Origin: JALYZC01 sp963725645
Lineage (GTDB): Bacteria; Actinomycetota; Thermoleophilia; Solirubrobacterales; Solirubrobacteraceae
DNA: 64,000 nt
Assembly (NCBI GenBank): GCA_963725645.1
Contig: CAVRZD010000006.1
Location: 1,426,001 to 1,490,000, forward strand
Direction: 5' to 3'
Shown here: positions 32,714-40,216 of the stretch, piece by piece
Layout: every line of letters begins with the position of its first letter
Position numbering within the stretch: the first letter of the stretch is position 1
Notes under the pieces: model-generated
What the model saw: only the letters and a program-made list of their open reading frames with translations
What the model was told of the DNA's origin: nothing
Databases searched by the model: none
Made by a program: the position numbers and the translations under genes

Positions 32714-33318
32714 GGGAGCTCGACCGCGTGCTCGAGGCGCTGCTGTTCCTCTCCGCCGACCCGGTGCCGGTGCCCGACCTGGCCGAGGCGGCGCAGACCT
32801 CCGACGGCGAGGTGGTCGAGTCGCTCGCGCGTCTGCGCGAGAACTACGCCGAGGGCTGGCGCGGGATCGTGCTGCGCGAGGTCGCCGGTGGGTTCACGCT
32901 CGCGTCGGACCCCGTGGCCGAGCCGGCCGCGCGCCGGCTGCTGTCGAAGCCGCGAACGCCGCCGCTCACGCCCGCGCAGGCCGAGACGCTGGCGATCGTC
33001 GCCTATCTCCAACCCGTCTCGCGACCGGAGATCGCGCGCATCCGCGGCGTCTCGTCGGACTCCGCGACGGCCTCGCTGCACGAGCGCGGGCTGATCGAGG
33101 AGGCGGGGCGCTCCCCGTTCGGCGCCGTGCTCTACCGCACCACCGAGCTGTTCCTCAAGCTCTTCGGCCTGCGCTCGAACGACGACCTGCCCGACCCCAC
33201 GCAGTGGGACCCGAGCCCCGAGGAGGAGGGCGAGCTGCGCGACCGCCTGCTGCGCGCCGGCGAGGCCCGCGCCGGCGTGGCGCCGCAGGCCGACCCGGCG
33301 GGCACGGCGACCGACTGA
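32710..33318 (+). CDS. scpB: segregation and condensation protein B
   Basis: Winged-helix partner of ScpA, 202 residues. 'LDRVLEALLFLSADPVPVPD', 'GWRGIVLREVAGGFTLASDP' and 'PLTPAQAETLAIVAYLQPVS' followed by 'RPEIARIRGVSSDSATASL' are typical. ATGA overlap with scpA. It is convergent with rlmN, whose stop is 4 nt away. Confidence 0.92.
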   Translation: MRELDRVLEALLFLSADPVPVPDLAEAAQTSDGEVVESLARLRENYAEGWRGIVLREVAGGFTLASDPVAEPAARRLLSKPRTPPLTPAQAETLAIVAYLQPVSRPEIARIRGVSSDSATASLHERGLIEEAGRSPFGAVLYRTTELFLKLFGLRSNDDLPDPTQWDPSPEEEGELRDRLLRAGEARAGVAPQADPAGTATD

Positions 33319-33322
33319 GTCC

Positions 33323-34315
33323 CTAGCCGGGCTCAGCAGTCACGCCGGCGGCGAGCTGCCCGCAGGCGGCCTCGATCTCGCGCCCGCGCGTGAGGCGGAC
33401 GGTGACGGGCACGCGGTGCTCCTCCAGTGCGGCCCGGAAGGCGGCGATCGCCTCCCGGCTCGAGCCCTCGTACGTCCCGGTGGGGTTGTAGGGGATGAGG
33501 TTGACCTTGAAGGCGCGCGGGTCGAGCGCCTCGGCCAGCGCCAGCGCCTGCTCGTAGCGGTCGTTGACGCCGGCCAGCATCACGTACTCGACGAATACCT
33601 GGCGGCGGCGCCGCGCGTGGTGCGCGCGGCACGCGTCCAGCACCTCCGCGAGTGGATAGCGGTCGTTGACGGGCATGAGCTGCGACCGCAGCGCGTCGTC
33701 GGCCGCGTGCAGCGAGAGCGCGAGCCGGACGGGTGGTCCGTCCGCGGTCAACCGGCGGATGCCCGGAACCCACCCGACGGTGGAGACCGTCGTGCGCCGG
33801 TGCGTGATGCCGGCGTCGGGGAGGCGCTTGCACGCTGCGAGCACGGCGTCGAGGTTGAGCATCGGCTCGCCCATGCCCATGAACACGCAGTGGTCCACCG
33901 GCTCGATCCGGCGGAAGTGCAGCGCCTGGTCGAGGATCTCCGAGGCCGTGAGATTGCGATGGAAGCGCATCGAGCCGGTGGCGCAGAAGGTGCACGTCAG
34001 CGGGCAGCCCGACTGGGAGCTCAGGCACACCGACCGCCGCCCGTCCCGGTAGCGCATGAGCACGGCCTCGACCGGGTGGCCGTCGTGCGTGCGAAACAGC
34101 GTCTTGACCGTGCCGTCGGCGGCGTGGGACTCGTGCTCGAGCGCGAGCGTCGAGAACGGGACCCGCTCGCCGAGCCCCGCTCGCAGCGCGAGCGGCAGGT
34201 CGGTCATCCCGTCGTAGCCCGCCGCACCGCGTGCGGCCCACGCCCACACCTGGCGGGCACGGAAGGCGGGCTCGTCGGCATCGTCGAGGGTGCGCTCCAG
34301 CAGATCGAGGTCCAT
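33323..34315 (-). CDS. rlmN: 23S rRNA (adenine2503-C2)-methyltransferase RlmN
   Basis: Radical-SAM enzyme (330 residues) methylating A2503 of 23S rRNA and, in some bacteria, A37 of tRNAs. The iron-sulfur motif C-x3-C-x2-C is in 'SQSGCPLTCTFCATGSMRFH'; 'FMGMGEPMLNLDAVLAACKR', 'RRTTVSTVGWVPGIRRLTAD' and 'VNLIPYNPTGTYEGSSREAI' are family motifs. ATG 34315 starts a family-like N-terminus 'LDLLERTLDDADEPAFRARQ'. The minus-strand frame stays open far upstream but that is antisense of rluB. It is divergent from rluB with only 21 bp between start codons. Confidence 0.92.
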   Translation of the reverse strand: MDLDLLERTLDDADEPAFRARQVWAWAARGAAGYDGMTDLPLALRAGLGERVPFSTLALEHESHAADGTVKTLFRTHDGHPVEAVLMRYRDGRRSVCLSSQSGCPLTCTFCATGSMRFHRNLTASEILDQALHFRRIEPVDHCVFMGMGEPMLNLDAVLAACKRLPDAGITHRRTTVSTVGWVPGIRRLTADGPPVRLALSLHAADDALRSQLMPVNDRYPLAEVLDACRAHHARRRRQVFVEYVMLAGVNDRYEQALALAEALDPRAFKVNLIPYNPTGTYEGSSREAIAAFRAALEEHRVPVTVRLTRGREIEAACGQLAAGVTAEPG

Positions 34316-34336
34316 CGCCTGCAATCCTCGCACCCG

Positions 34337-35062
34337 ATGCGCCTCGCCAAGTACCTCGCCCATGCCGGCGTCGCCTCGCGGCGTGCGGCCGAGGAGCTCG
34401 TGCGCGGCGGCCGCGTGACCGTGGGCGGCGAGGTGGTGCGGGATCCGGCCCGCGACGTCGACGAGAACAGCGGTGTGGCGCTGGACGGCACCGAAGTCGC
34501 CGGGCCCGAGGCGCGCGTGGTCTACGCGGTCCACAAGCCCGAGGGCGTTGTCTCGACCGCCAGCGATCCCGGCGGGCGCGACACCGTCATCGGGCTCGTG
34601 CCGGGGGAGGAGCGGCGGCTCTACCCGGTCGGGCGCCTCGATGCGGACACCACGGGGCTGCTGCTGTTGACCAACGACGGCGAGCTGGCGCATCGGCTCA
34701 TGCACCCGAGCTTCGAGGTCCCGAAGACGTACGCGGCGCGCGTGGCACACCCCCCGGTCGGCGAGTCGGCGCTGCGCGTGCTGCGCGAGGGGGTCGAGCT
34801 CGAGGACGGTGTGACGCGGCCGGCGCGAGTGCGCCGCGTGGCGCCGGACGCGCTCGAGCTGACGATCCATGAGGGCCGCAAGCGCCAGGTCCGGCGAATG
34901 TGTGCCGCCGTCGGCCACCCCGTGCGGGCGCTCCAGCGGGTGCGCTTCGGCCCGCTGGAGCTGGGCGACCTGGCGCCCGGCGCGCACCGCCGGCTGACGG
35001 CGGCCGAGGTTGAGCGCCTGCACCGGGACTCAATGTCACACGGCACCCGCCGCAACTCTTAG
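34337..35062 (+). CDS. rluB: rRNA pseudouridine synthase (RluB/RsuA family)
   Basis: Isomerises uridine to pseudouridine in rRNA; 241 residues. N-terminal S4 domain 'MRLAKYLAHAGVASRRAAEE' plus 'VRGGRVTVGGEVV', then the catalytic domain with the Asp motif 'YPVGRLDADTTGLLLLTNDG' and 'IHEGRKRQVRRMCAAVGHPV'. Whether the target is 23S (RluB) or 16S (RsuA) rRNA cannot be told here; RluB follows the usual scpA-scpB neighbourhood. Confidence 0.88.
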   Translation: MRLAKYLAHAGVASRRAAEELVRGGRVTVGGEVVRDPARDVDENSGVALDGTEVAGPEARVVYAVHKPEGVVSTASDPGGRDTVIGLVPGEERRLYPVGRLDADTTGLLLLTNDGELAHRLMHPSFEVPKTYAARVAHPPVGESALRVLREGVELEDGVTRPARVRRVAPDALELTIHEGRKRQVRRMCAAVGHPVRALQRVRFGPLELGDLAPGAHRRLTAAEVERLHRDSMSHGTRRNS

Positions 35063-35080
35063 GCTCTCGACGGGATCCGT

Positions 35081-36820
35081 GTGACGACGCCCATGCGCCA
35101 AACCACCCCCGCCCTGATCGCCGCTGTGCTGGTCCTGCTGCTCGCGCCCGCGGCTGCGCACGGGCGTGCCGCTGACGGGACTATCGGCAACATCGCCGGC
35201 AGCGCCGAGGGCTTCGCCGGCGATGGCGGCCCGGCCGGGCAGGCGCTGCTCCACTTCCCCGCCGACGTGGCCTACGACACGTCCGGCCGGATCCTGATCG
35301 CCGACCTCTTCAACAACCGCATCCGCCGCGTCGGCGCGGGCGGCGTCATCGACACCACGGCCGGCACCGGGAGCCCCGATCCGGGCGACCAGGCGACCGA
35401 CTGCGCGGCGACCGGGCCCGCGACCGACGCCAAGCTGGCCCAGCCTAGGGGTGTGACAGCCCTCCCTGACGGCGGCTACCTGATCGCTGACGCGAACGTG
35501 AACTGCATCCGACGGGTGGCCGCCGACGGGACGGTCAGCCGGTTCGCGGGCGCGGCCGACGGCCAGCCCGGAGGGAGCGGGGACGGCGGCCCCGCCGCCG
35601 CCGCCCGCCTCAACACTCCCGGCGACACCGCCGTGGCGGGCGACGGCACGGTCTACATCGCCGACACCGGCAACGGCCGCGTGCGCCGGGTCGCGCCGAA
35701 CGGCGTCATCACGACGATCGCCGGCAGCGTGCCCGGGTTCGCCGGCGATGGCGGCGTCGCATCAGCGGCGCTGCTGAACGGTCCACACGACGTCGCCGTC
35801 GCCTCCGACGGCGCCCTGCTGATCGCCGACTCGGGGAACAACCGCGTGCGCCGCATCGGCAGCAACAACGTGATCACGACCGTGGCCGGAACGACGGTGG
35901 GCTTCGGCGGCGACGGCAACCCGGCGACCACGGCCCAGCTGAATTCCCCGACCAGCGTCGCCGCGCTCCCCAATGGCGGCTTCCTGGTGGCCGACGCGAA
36001 TAACAGCCGCGTGCGACGGGTGACGCCGCTCGGCGCGATCTTCACCGTCGCGGGCACGACGGCGGGCCTCGGTGGCGACGGCGGCCTGGCCAAGAACGCC
36101 CAGCTCGCCCTGCCCAGCGGCGTCACGCCGGCTCCCGGCGGCGGCTTCGCCGTGGCCGACCTCGGCAACGACCGCGTGCGTGTCGTCAGCGATGTCGGCG
36201 CGGTGCCCGGCGCCGTGCTGCGCCGCTCCGAGAACATCGAGCCGGGCAACGGCACCGTCATGGTGCAGCCCATGGGCGCGACGACCACGAGGCGGCTCAG
36301 CGAGGAGGATCTCATCCCCCTTGGCTCCCGGGTCGATGCCAGCGGCGGCGCCGTGAACATGACGTTCGCCAGCAACGCGAGCGGCGGACGCTCGCCGGCG
36401 CAGCTCTACTCGGGCGCGTTCACGACCGTGCAGGACCGCACGGGGGCCAATCCGGTCACCGAGTTCCGCCTCGTCGGCGCGTTGCCGGGCTGCCGCAAGC
36501 GCCCGCCCAAGGGCGGGGTCGCGAGCCTCGGAGCGTCGGATGCGTTCGGGCCGCTGGGCTCCGCGGCGAAGCGCAAGTCGCGACGGCGCCTGTGGGCCAA
36601 CGGCCGCGGCCGCTACCGCACCCGCGGCCGCTACGTGGCGGCGACCGTACGCGGCACGCGGTGGCAGACGATCGACCAGTGCGACACCAGCACCGTGCGC
36701 GTGGCGCGTGGCTCGGTTTCCGTGCGCGACCTGCTCCGCAAGCGGACGGTGGTCGTGCGGGCGCGTCACTTCTACACGGCCCCCGGCCCGAAGAAGCTCC
36801 GGAAGAAGAAGACGCGCTAG
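35081..36820 (+). CDS. secreted NHL-repeat protein with C-terminal FecR-like domain
   Basis: A 579-residue exported protein with a signal peptide ('LIAAVLVLLLAPAAAHGRAA'). About five NHL-type beta-propeller repeats follow, each built on a pattern such as 'GFAGDGG...LNGPHDVAVA' and 'LLIADSGNNRVRRIG' (roughly residues 35-375). The last 190 residues form a separate domain, 'NGTVMVQPMGATTTRRLSEE' ... 'IPLGSRVDASGGAVNMTFAS' ... 'RYVAATVRGTRWQTIDQCDT' ... 'VRVARGSVSVRDLLRKRTVV', resembling FecR-like domains I associate with Thermoleophilia. A Lys/Arg-rich end follows. Function unknown; propellers of this sort usually bind proteins or glycans. Confidence 0.78.
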   Translation: MTTPMRQTTPALIAAVLVLLLAPAAAHGRAADGTIGNIAGSAEGFAGDGGPAGQALLHFPADVAYDTSGRILIADLFNNRIRRVGAGGVIDTTAGTGSPDPGDQATDCAATGPATDAKLAQPRGVTALPDGGYLIADANVNCIRRVAADGTVSRFAGAADGQPGGSGDGGPAAAARLNTPGDTAVAGDGTVYIADTGNGRVRRVAPNGVITTIAGSVPGFAGDGGVASAALLNGPHDVAVASDGALLIADSGNNRVRRIGSNNVITTVAGTTVGFGGDGNPATTAQLNSPTSVAALPNGGFLVADANNSRVRRVTPLGAIFTVAGTTAGLGGDGGLAKNAQLALPSGVTPAPGGGFAVADLGNDRVRVVSDVGAVPGAVLRRSENIEPGNGTVMVQPMGATTTRRLSEEDLIPLGSRVDASGGAVNMTFASNASGGRSPAQLYSGAFTTVQDRTGANPVTEFRLVGALPGCRKRPPKGGVASLGASDAFGPLGSAAKRKSRRRLWANGRGRYRTRGRYVAATVRGTRWQTIDQCDTSTVRVARGSVSVRDLLRKRTVVVRARHFYTAPGPKKLRKKKTR

Positions 36821-36892
36821 ATGAGTGATTCCACGACCCCGCGTGCGTGGATGACGCGCGGTTAGCTGCGCTGGATCGGGGTCATCGGGCTC

Positions 36893-36913
36893 GCCAATAC
36901 CGCTGGTATTGGC
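36893..36913. promoter_or_regulatory. perfect 9-bp inverted repeat
   Basis: gccaatacc gct ggtattggc: a flawless stem of 9 bp with a 3-nt loop in the 218-bp gap before the chorismate mutase gene. It could be a terminator for the NHL gene (73 nt after its stop, no T-run) or a dimeric repressor operator. Nothing else recognisable lies in this gap except the promoter at 37023. Confidence 0.45.
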
Positions 36914-37022
36914 TTCGCCCTGCTTCCCCCGCCCAGCTTGCTCCCGCGCGCCCCCACGCACACGCGGCCGCGGAATCAATCATCTAGGCGGCGCGCTCCC
37001 CGAGTGGCGCGAGCGCGCACGC

Positions 37023-37028
37023 TAGCCT
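37023..37028 (+). promoter_or_regulatory. TAGCCT -10 element before aroH
   Basis: TAnnnT ending 10 nt before the ATG of the chorismate mutase gene; no Shine-Dalgarno sequence. Same hexamer as before gcvT. Confidence 0.45.
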
Positions 37029-37038
37029 CCTGGCCGCC

Positions 37039-37404
37039 ATGCGGCTGTTCGCGATCCGGGGCGCCACCAGCGTCGAGCGCAACGACGGCGAGTCGATCCT
37101 CGCCGCGACCGAGGAGCTCGTCCGCGAGGTGATGGAGCGCAACGCGCTGGCACCGGACGACATGGTCTCGTGCATCTTTACGGCCACCGACGATCTCGAC
37201 GCCGAGTTCCCGGCGGTCGCGGCCCGCCGGCTGGGGCTGGGGCGCGTGCCGCTCCTGTGCTCCCGCGAGATCCCCGTGCCCGGCGCGCTCCCGCGGGTGA
37301 TCCGGCTGCTGCTGCACTACCACGCGGACGACGCCCACGAGCCCGCCCACGTGTACCTGCACGAGGCGCGCGGGCTGCGGGCGGACCTGGACGCCGCTCA
37401 GTAG
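37039..37404 (+). CDS. aroH: chorismate mutase, AroH class
   Basis: Small trimeric-type chorismate mutase (121 residues) converting chorismate to prephenate, the branch point to Phe and Tyr. Family features: 'MRLFAIRGATSVERNDGESI' with the active-site Arg, 'SCIFTATDDLDAEFPAVAAR', 'CSREIPVPGALPRVIRLLLH' and 'PAHVYLHEARGLRADLDAAQ'. The stop codon is part of a TAGGGT hexamer 7 nt before the next gene, which may therefore also have its own promoter. Confidence 0.92.
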   Translation: MRLFAIRGATSVERNDGESILAATEELVREVMERNALAPDDMVSCIFTATDDLDAEFPAVAARRLGLGRVPLLCSREIPVPGALPRVIRLLLHYHADDAHEPAHVYLHEARGLRADLDAAQ

Positions 37405-37414
37405 GGTCCGGGAC

Positions 37415-37831
37415 ATGGCCGACGAGGTGCACGAGGTCGTCGAGGGCGACGGCTACGCGGTCGCCCACATCGACGCGATGGGCGATGACTACGGCTTTCG
37501 CAAGGTCCGCCGGGCCGTGGGAGTGACGGAGTTCGGGGTCAACGCCGTGGTGATGCCACCGCACTACGGGGGTGGCGGCCACTACCACGACGACCAGCAG
37601 GAGCTGTACTTCGTGCACCGCGGCACCATGGAGTTCGAGTTCGGCGACGGCAGCCGCCACCGCCTCGGGCCGGGCGCCGTGGCGCGCGTGGACGCGGCGA
37701 CGGTGCGCCGGTTCCGCAACATCGGCGATGACGACGCGGTCTACGTCATCGTCGGCGCCAAGGGCGGGTACGTCGGCCGCGACGCGCATCTGCCGCCGGG
37801 CGAGGAGCACGTCGCCGGGCCGTCACAATAG
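37415..37831 (+). CDS. cupin-domain protein
   Basis: A 138-residue single-cupin protein. 'GGGGHYHDDQQELYFVHRGT' is cupin motif 1 (G...H-x-H...E), and 'LGPGAVARVDAATVRRFRNI' leads into motif 2, which lacks an obvious second His. A small-molecule binding or metal-dependent role is likely but the ligand is unknown. It sits between chorismate mutase and an aminotransferase, so an accessory role in aromatic amino acid metabolism is possible but unproven. Confidence 0.75.
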   Translation: MADEVHEVVEGDGYAVAHIDAMGDDYGFRKVRRAVGVTEFGVNAVVMPPHYGGGGHYHDDQQELYFVHRGTMEFEFGDGSRHRLGPGAVARVDAATVRRFRNIGDDDAVYVIVGAKGGYVGRDAHLPPGEEHVAGPSQ

Positions 37832-37835
37832 GCCC

Positions 37836-38921
37836 GTGGCCCTCGAGTTCGCCCGGCGCATTCGCGACATCCCGGTCTATCCGGCCGCGGACGGCTACGC
37901 GCTGCCCGAGGAGGTGGCGATGCTCGCCTCCAATGAGTCGCCCGACCCACCGCTGCCCGCCGTCGTGGAGGCGGTGCAGCGCGTGCTGTCGGGGATCAAC
38001 CGCTACCCGGACCCCACGAACGCGACGCTGCGCAGCCGCCTGTCGCGCGCCTACGGCGTGCCCGCCAACCGGATCGCGATCGGCAACGGCTCGTGCGACG
38101 TCCTGCTCGCCGCCGGCGAGGCGCTGCTCGAGCCCGGGGCGGAGCTCGTGTACGCGTGGCCGTCCTTCAGCGTCTACCCGCACCTGGCGGCGGCGACCGG
38201 CGCGACCGCGGTCACCGTTCCACTCGACGACGAGGACCGCCACGACCTGGCGGCGATGGCCGATGCGGTGACCGTCGCCACCCGGCTCGTGATCGTCTGC
38301 AATCCCAACAACCCGACCAGCACCGCGGTGCCGCTGGCGGAGATCCGCGCGCTGCTCGAGGCCGTCCCGCGGCACGTCTGCGTGATCGTCGACGAGGCCT
38401 ACTGCGAGTTCAACGTGCTCGAGGACCCCGACGCCTCGCTCGACCTCCTCGCGGCCTACCCCAACCTGGTCCTGCTGCGCACGTTCTCCAAGGTGCACGG
38501 GCTGTGCGGGCTGCGCGTCGGCTTCGCCCTGTGCGGCGCCGAGGAGTTTCGCCTGGCGGTGGACCAGGTCCGCCAGCCGTTCTTCTGCAACGCGGCGGCG
38601 CAGGCCGCGGCGGTCGAGGCGCTCGAGCACGGCGACGAGGTCACGCGCCGCGTGGAACGGGCGGTCGCCGGCCGCCTCCAGCTGGAGGAGGGCCTCCGCG
38701 GGCTCGGCCTGCCGGTCGCCGAGTCCCAGGCGAACTTCGTCTGGACTCACCTCCCGGAGGAGGCCGAGGAGTCCGCGGTCGTCCGCGGCCTGGCCGAGCG
38801 CGGCGTGCTGGTCCGCGCGGGCGCCGCCCTCGGACGCGAGGGCGCCCTGCGGATCACCTGCGGCACCCCGCAGGAGAACGACCGCTTCGTCGCCGCATTG
38901 GCGGAGATCGTCGACGCCTAG
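37836..38921 (+). CDS. hisC: histidinol-phosphate/aromatic aminotransferase
   Basis: Fold-type I PLP aminotransferase of 361 residues. 'MLASNESPDPPLPAVVEAVQ', 'INRYPDPTNATLRSRLSRAY', 'IAIGNGSCDVLLAAGEALLE', 'VIVCNPNNPTSTAVPLAEIR', 'VIVDEAYCEFNVL' and the PLP-lysine 'LLRTFSKVHGLCGLRVGF' identify the HisC family. In this setting, between chorismate mutase and DAHP synthases, it probably acts on phenylpyruvate, hydroxyphenylpyruvate or prephenate; a role in histidine synthesis cannot be excluded. GTG 37836 follows the cupin stop by 4 nt. Confidence 0.85.
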   Translation: MALEFARRIRDIPVYPAADGYALPEEVAMLASNESPDPPLPAVVEAVQRVLSGINRYPDPTNATLRSRLSRAYGVPANRIAIGNGSCDVLLAAGEALLEPGAELVYAWPSFSVYPHLAAATGATAVTVPLDDEDRHDLAAMADAVTVATRLVIVCNPNNPTSTAVPLAEIRALLEAVPRHVCVIVDEAYCEFNVLEDPDASLDLLAAYPNLVLLRTFSKVHGLCGLRVGFALCGAEEFRLAVDQVRQPFFCNAAAQAAAVEALEHGDEVTRRVERAVAGRLQLEEGLRGLGLPVAESQANFVWTHLPEEAEESAVVRGLAERGVLVRAGAALGREGALRITCGTPQENDRFVAALAEIVDA

Positions 38922-38959
38922 GCAACTCCACGGCGGTCTGCTACAAAGCACGGACTCGC

Positions 38960-39061
38960 ATGCGCGACCGCCGCTCCGATACCGCTTCAGATCATCACGC
39001 CGCCCCGCGCGGCGCGCGGTTCGACGGCTACTTTCACACCTACGCCTGGCGATTTAGCTAG
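38960..39061 (+). CDS. putative attenuation leader peptide rich in aromatic residues
   Basis: A 33-codon frame (ATG 38960, TAG 39059-39061) in the 265-bp gap before the DAHP synthase gene. Its last 13 codons read 'FDGYFHTYAWRFS': three Phe, two Tyr and one Trp clustered just before the stop, very unlike the GC-driven composition of random frames here. This is the design of leader peptides whose translation senses charged aromatic tRNAs. A hairpin starts 7 nt after the stop. A phenylalanine-rich leader (AroR) is, as I recall, known before aroF in Corynebacterium glutamicum. Mechanism here is inference. Confidence 0.55.
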   Translation: MRDRRSDTASDHHAAPRGARFDGYFHTYAWRFS

Positions 39062-39067
39062 GCGCTC

Positions 39068-39088
39068 GGCCGACCGCGGAGGTCGACC
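39068..39088 (+). terminator. hairpin after the leader peptide (attenuator candidate)
   Basis: cgacc/ggtcg pairs around a 5-nt loop (39071-39085), extended by two G-C pairs across one mismatch. It begins 7 nt after the leader stop codon, where an attenuator or translation-control stem would be. Further G/C-rich inverted repeats follow to about 39140, but I could not settle which structures compete. Confidence 0.35.
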
Positions 39089-39186
39089 GCTTCAGGGTCC
39101 ATCGGGGCCGGGCGCCGTTCCCAGGGGCTTCACCGCCCGCACGCAGCAGTTCGTAGAGTTTCCAGGGAATTTCGAAAGGACCAGGC

Positions 39187-40215
39187 ATGATGATCGTGAT
39201 GAAAGCGGAGGCGACGCCCGAGGAGGTGCGGGCGGTCGTCGAGCGCGTGGAGGGCGGCGGAGCCAGGGCGCACGTCTCCGAGGGCGAAGAGGTGACCGTC
39301 GTCGGAGCGATCGGCGACCGCGAGCACGTCCAACGACTCGGGCTGGAGGGCCATTCCGGGGTTGACCAGGTCATCCCCATCCTCAAGCCCTACAAGCTCG
39401 CGTCGATCCAGATCGCCCAGGGCGAGCGCACGGTGCTCGATGTCGGCGGGCGCAAGGTGGGCGCCGAGCACTTCGCGGTGATCGCCGGTCCGTGCACCGT
39501 CGAGACCCTCGACCAGACCGTGGAGACCGCGCGTGCGGTCCGCGACGCGGGCGCGTCCCTGTTCCGTGGCGGCGCGTACAAGCCGCGCACGTCCCCGTAC
39601 TCCTTCCAGGGGCTCGGCCAGGAGGGGTTGCACATGCTGGCGGCGGCCAGGGCCGAGAGCGGGTTGCCGGTGGTCACCGAGTGCATGGACCCACGTGACC
39701 TCGACGCGGTGCTCGACGTGGCGGACGTGCTCCAGGTCGGCGCGCGGAACATGCAGAACTACCCCCTGCTGACGGAGATCGGGCGGTCCGGCCGGCCGGT
39801 GCTGCTAAAGCGCGGCCTGTCCTCGACGCTCGAGGAGCTGCTGATGTCGGCCGAGTACATCCTCAAGGAGGGCAACGAGGCGGTCATGCTGTGCGAGCGC
39901 GGCATTCGTACGTTCGAGACGGCCCACCGCTTCACGCTCGACCTCATGGCGGTGCCGGCGCTCAAGGAGATGACCCACCTGCCCGTGATCGTCGACCCGA
40001 GTCACGCGGCGGGGAAGCGGGCGTTCGTCGAGCCCCTGTCGCTCGCCGCCGCCGCGGCCGGGGCGGACGGGATCATCGTCGAGGTTCACCCCGAGCCCGA
40101 CGCCGCGGTCTGCGACGGCCCCCAGCAACTGCGCGCCGATGACTTCGCGGGCTTCCTGCGCCGGGTCGAGCGTGTCGCCGAGATCGCGGGCAAGGACCTG
40201 GCCGCGGCCGTCTGA
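39187..40215 (+). CDS. aroF: DAHP synthase, KDO8P-synthase-like type with ferredoxin-like regulatory domain
   Basis: Catalyses the first step of the shikimate pathway (PEP plus erythrose 4-phosphate). 342 residues. The first 70 ('VMKAEATPEEVRAVVERVEG' ... 'GAIGDREHVQRLGLEGHSGV') form the N-terminal ferredoxin-like domain that gives feedback inhibition in enzymes such as that of Thermotoga. The barrel has 'FAVIAGPCTVETLDQTVETA', 'FRGGAYKPRTSPYSFQGLGQ', 'VLLKRGLSSTLEELLMSAEY' and 'LPVIVDPSHAAGKRAFVEPL'. A leader peptide with an adjacent hairpin precedes it. A ribosome-binding site (gaaaggacc) lies 6 nt before the ATG. Confidence 0.93.
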   Translation: MMIVMKAEATPEEVRAVVERVEGGGARAHVSEGEEVTVVGAIGDREHVQRLGLEGHSGVDQVIPILKPYKLASIQIAQGERTVLDVGGRKVGAEHFAVIAGPCTVETLDQTVETARAVRDAGASLFRGGAYKPRTSPYSFQGLGQEGLHMLAAARAESGLPVVTECMDPRDLDAVLDVADVLQVGARNMQNYPLLTEIGRSGRPVLLKRGLSSTLEELLMSAEYILKEGNEAVMLCERGIRTFETAHRFTLDLMAVPALKEMTHLPVIVDPSHAAGKRAFVEPLSLAAAAAGADGIIVEVHPEPDAAVCDGPQQLRADDFAGFLRRVERVAEIAGKDLAAAV

Positions 40216-40216
40216 G

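Noticed and set aside
33323..35023. A 566-residue fusion of a pseudouridine-synthase-like region and RlmN on the minus strand
   Set aside because: The N-terminal part is antisense of rluB. RlmN similarity starts at the ATG at 34315.
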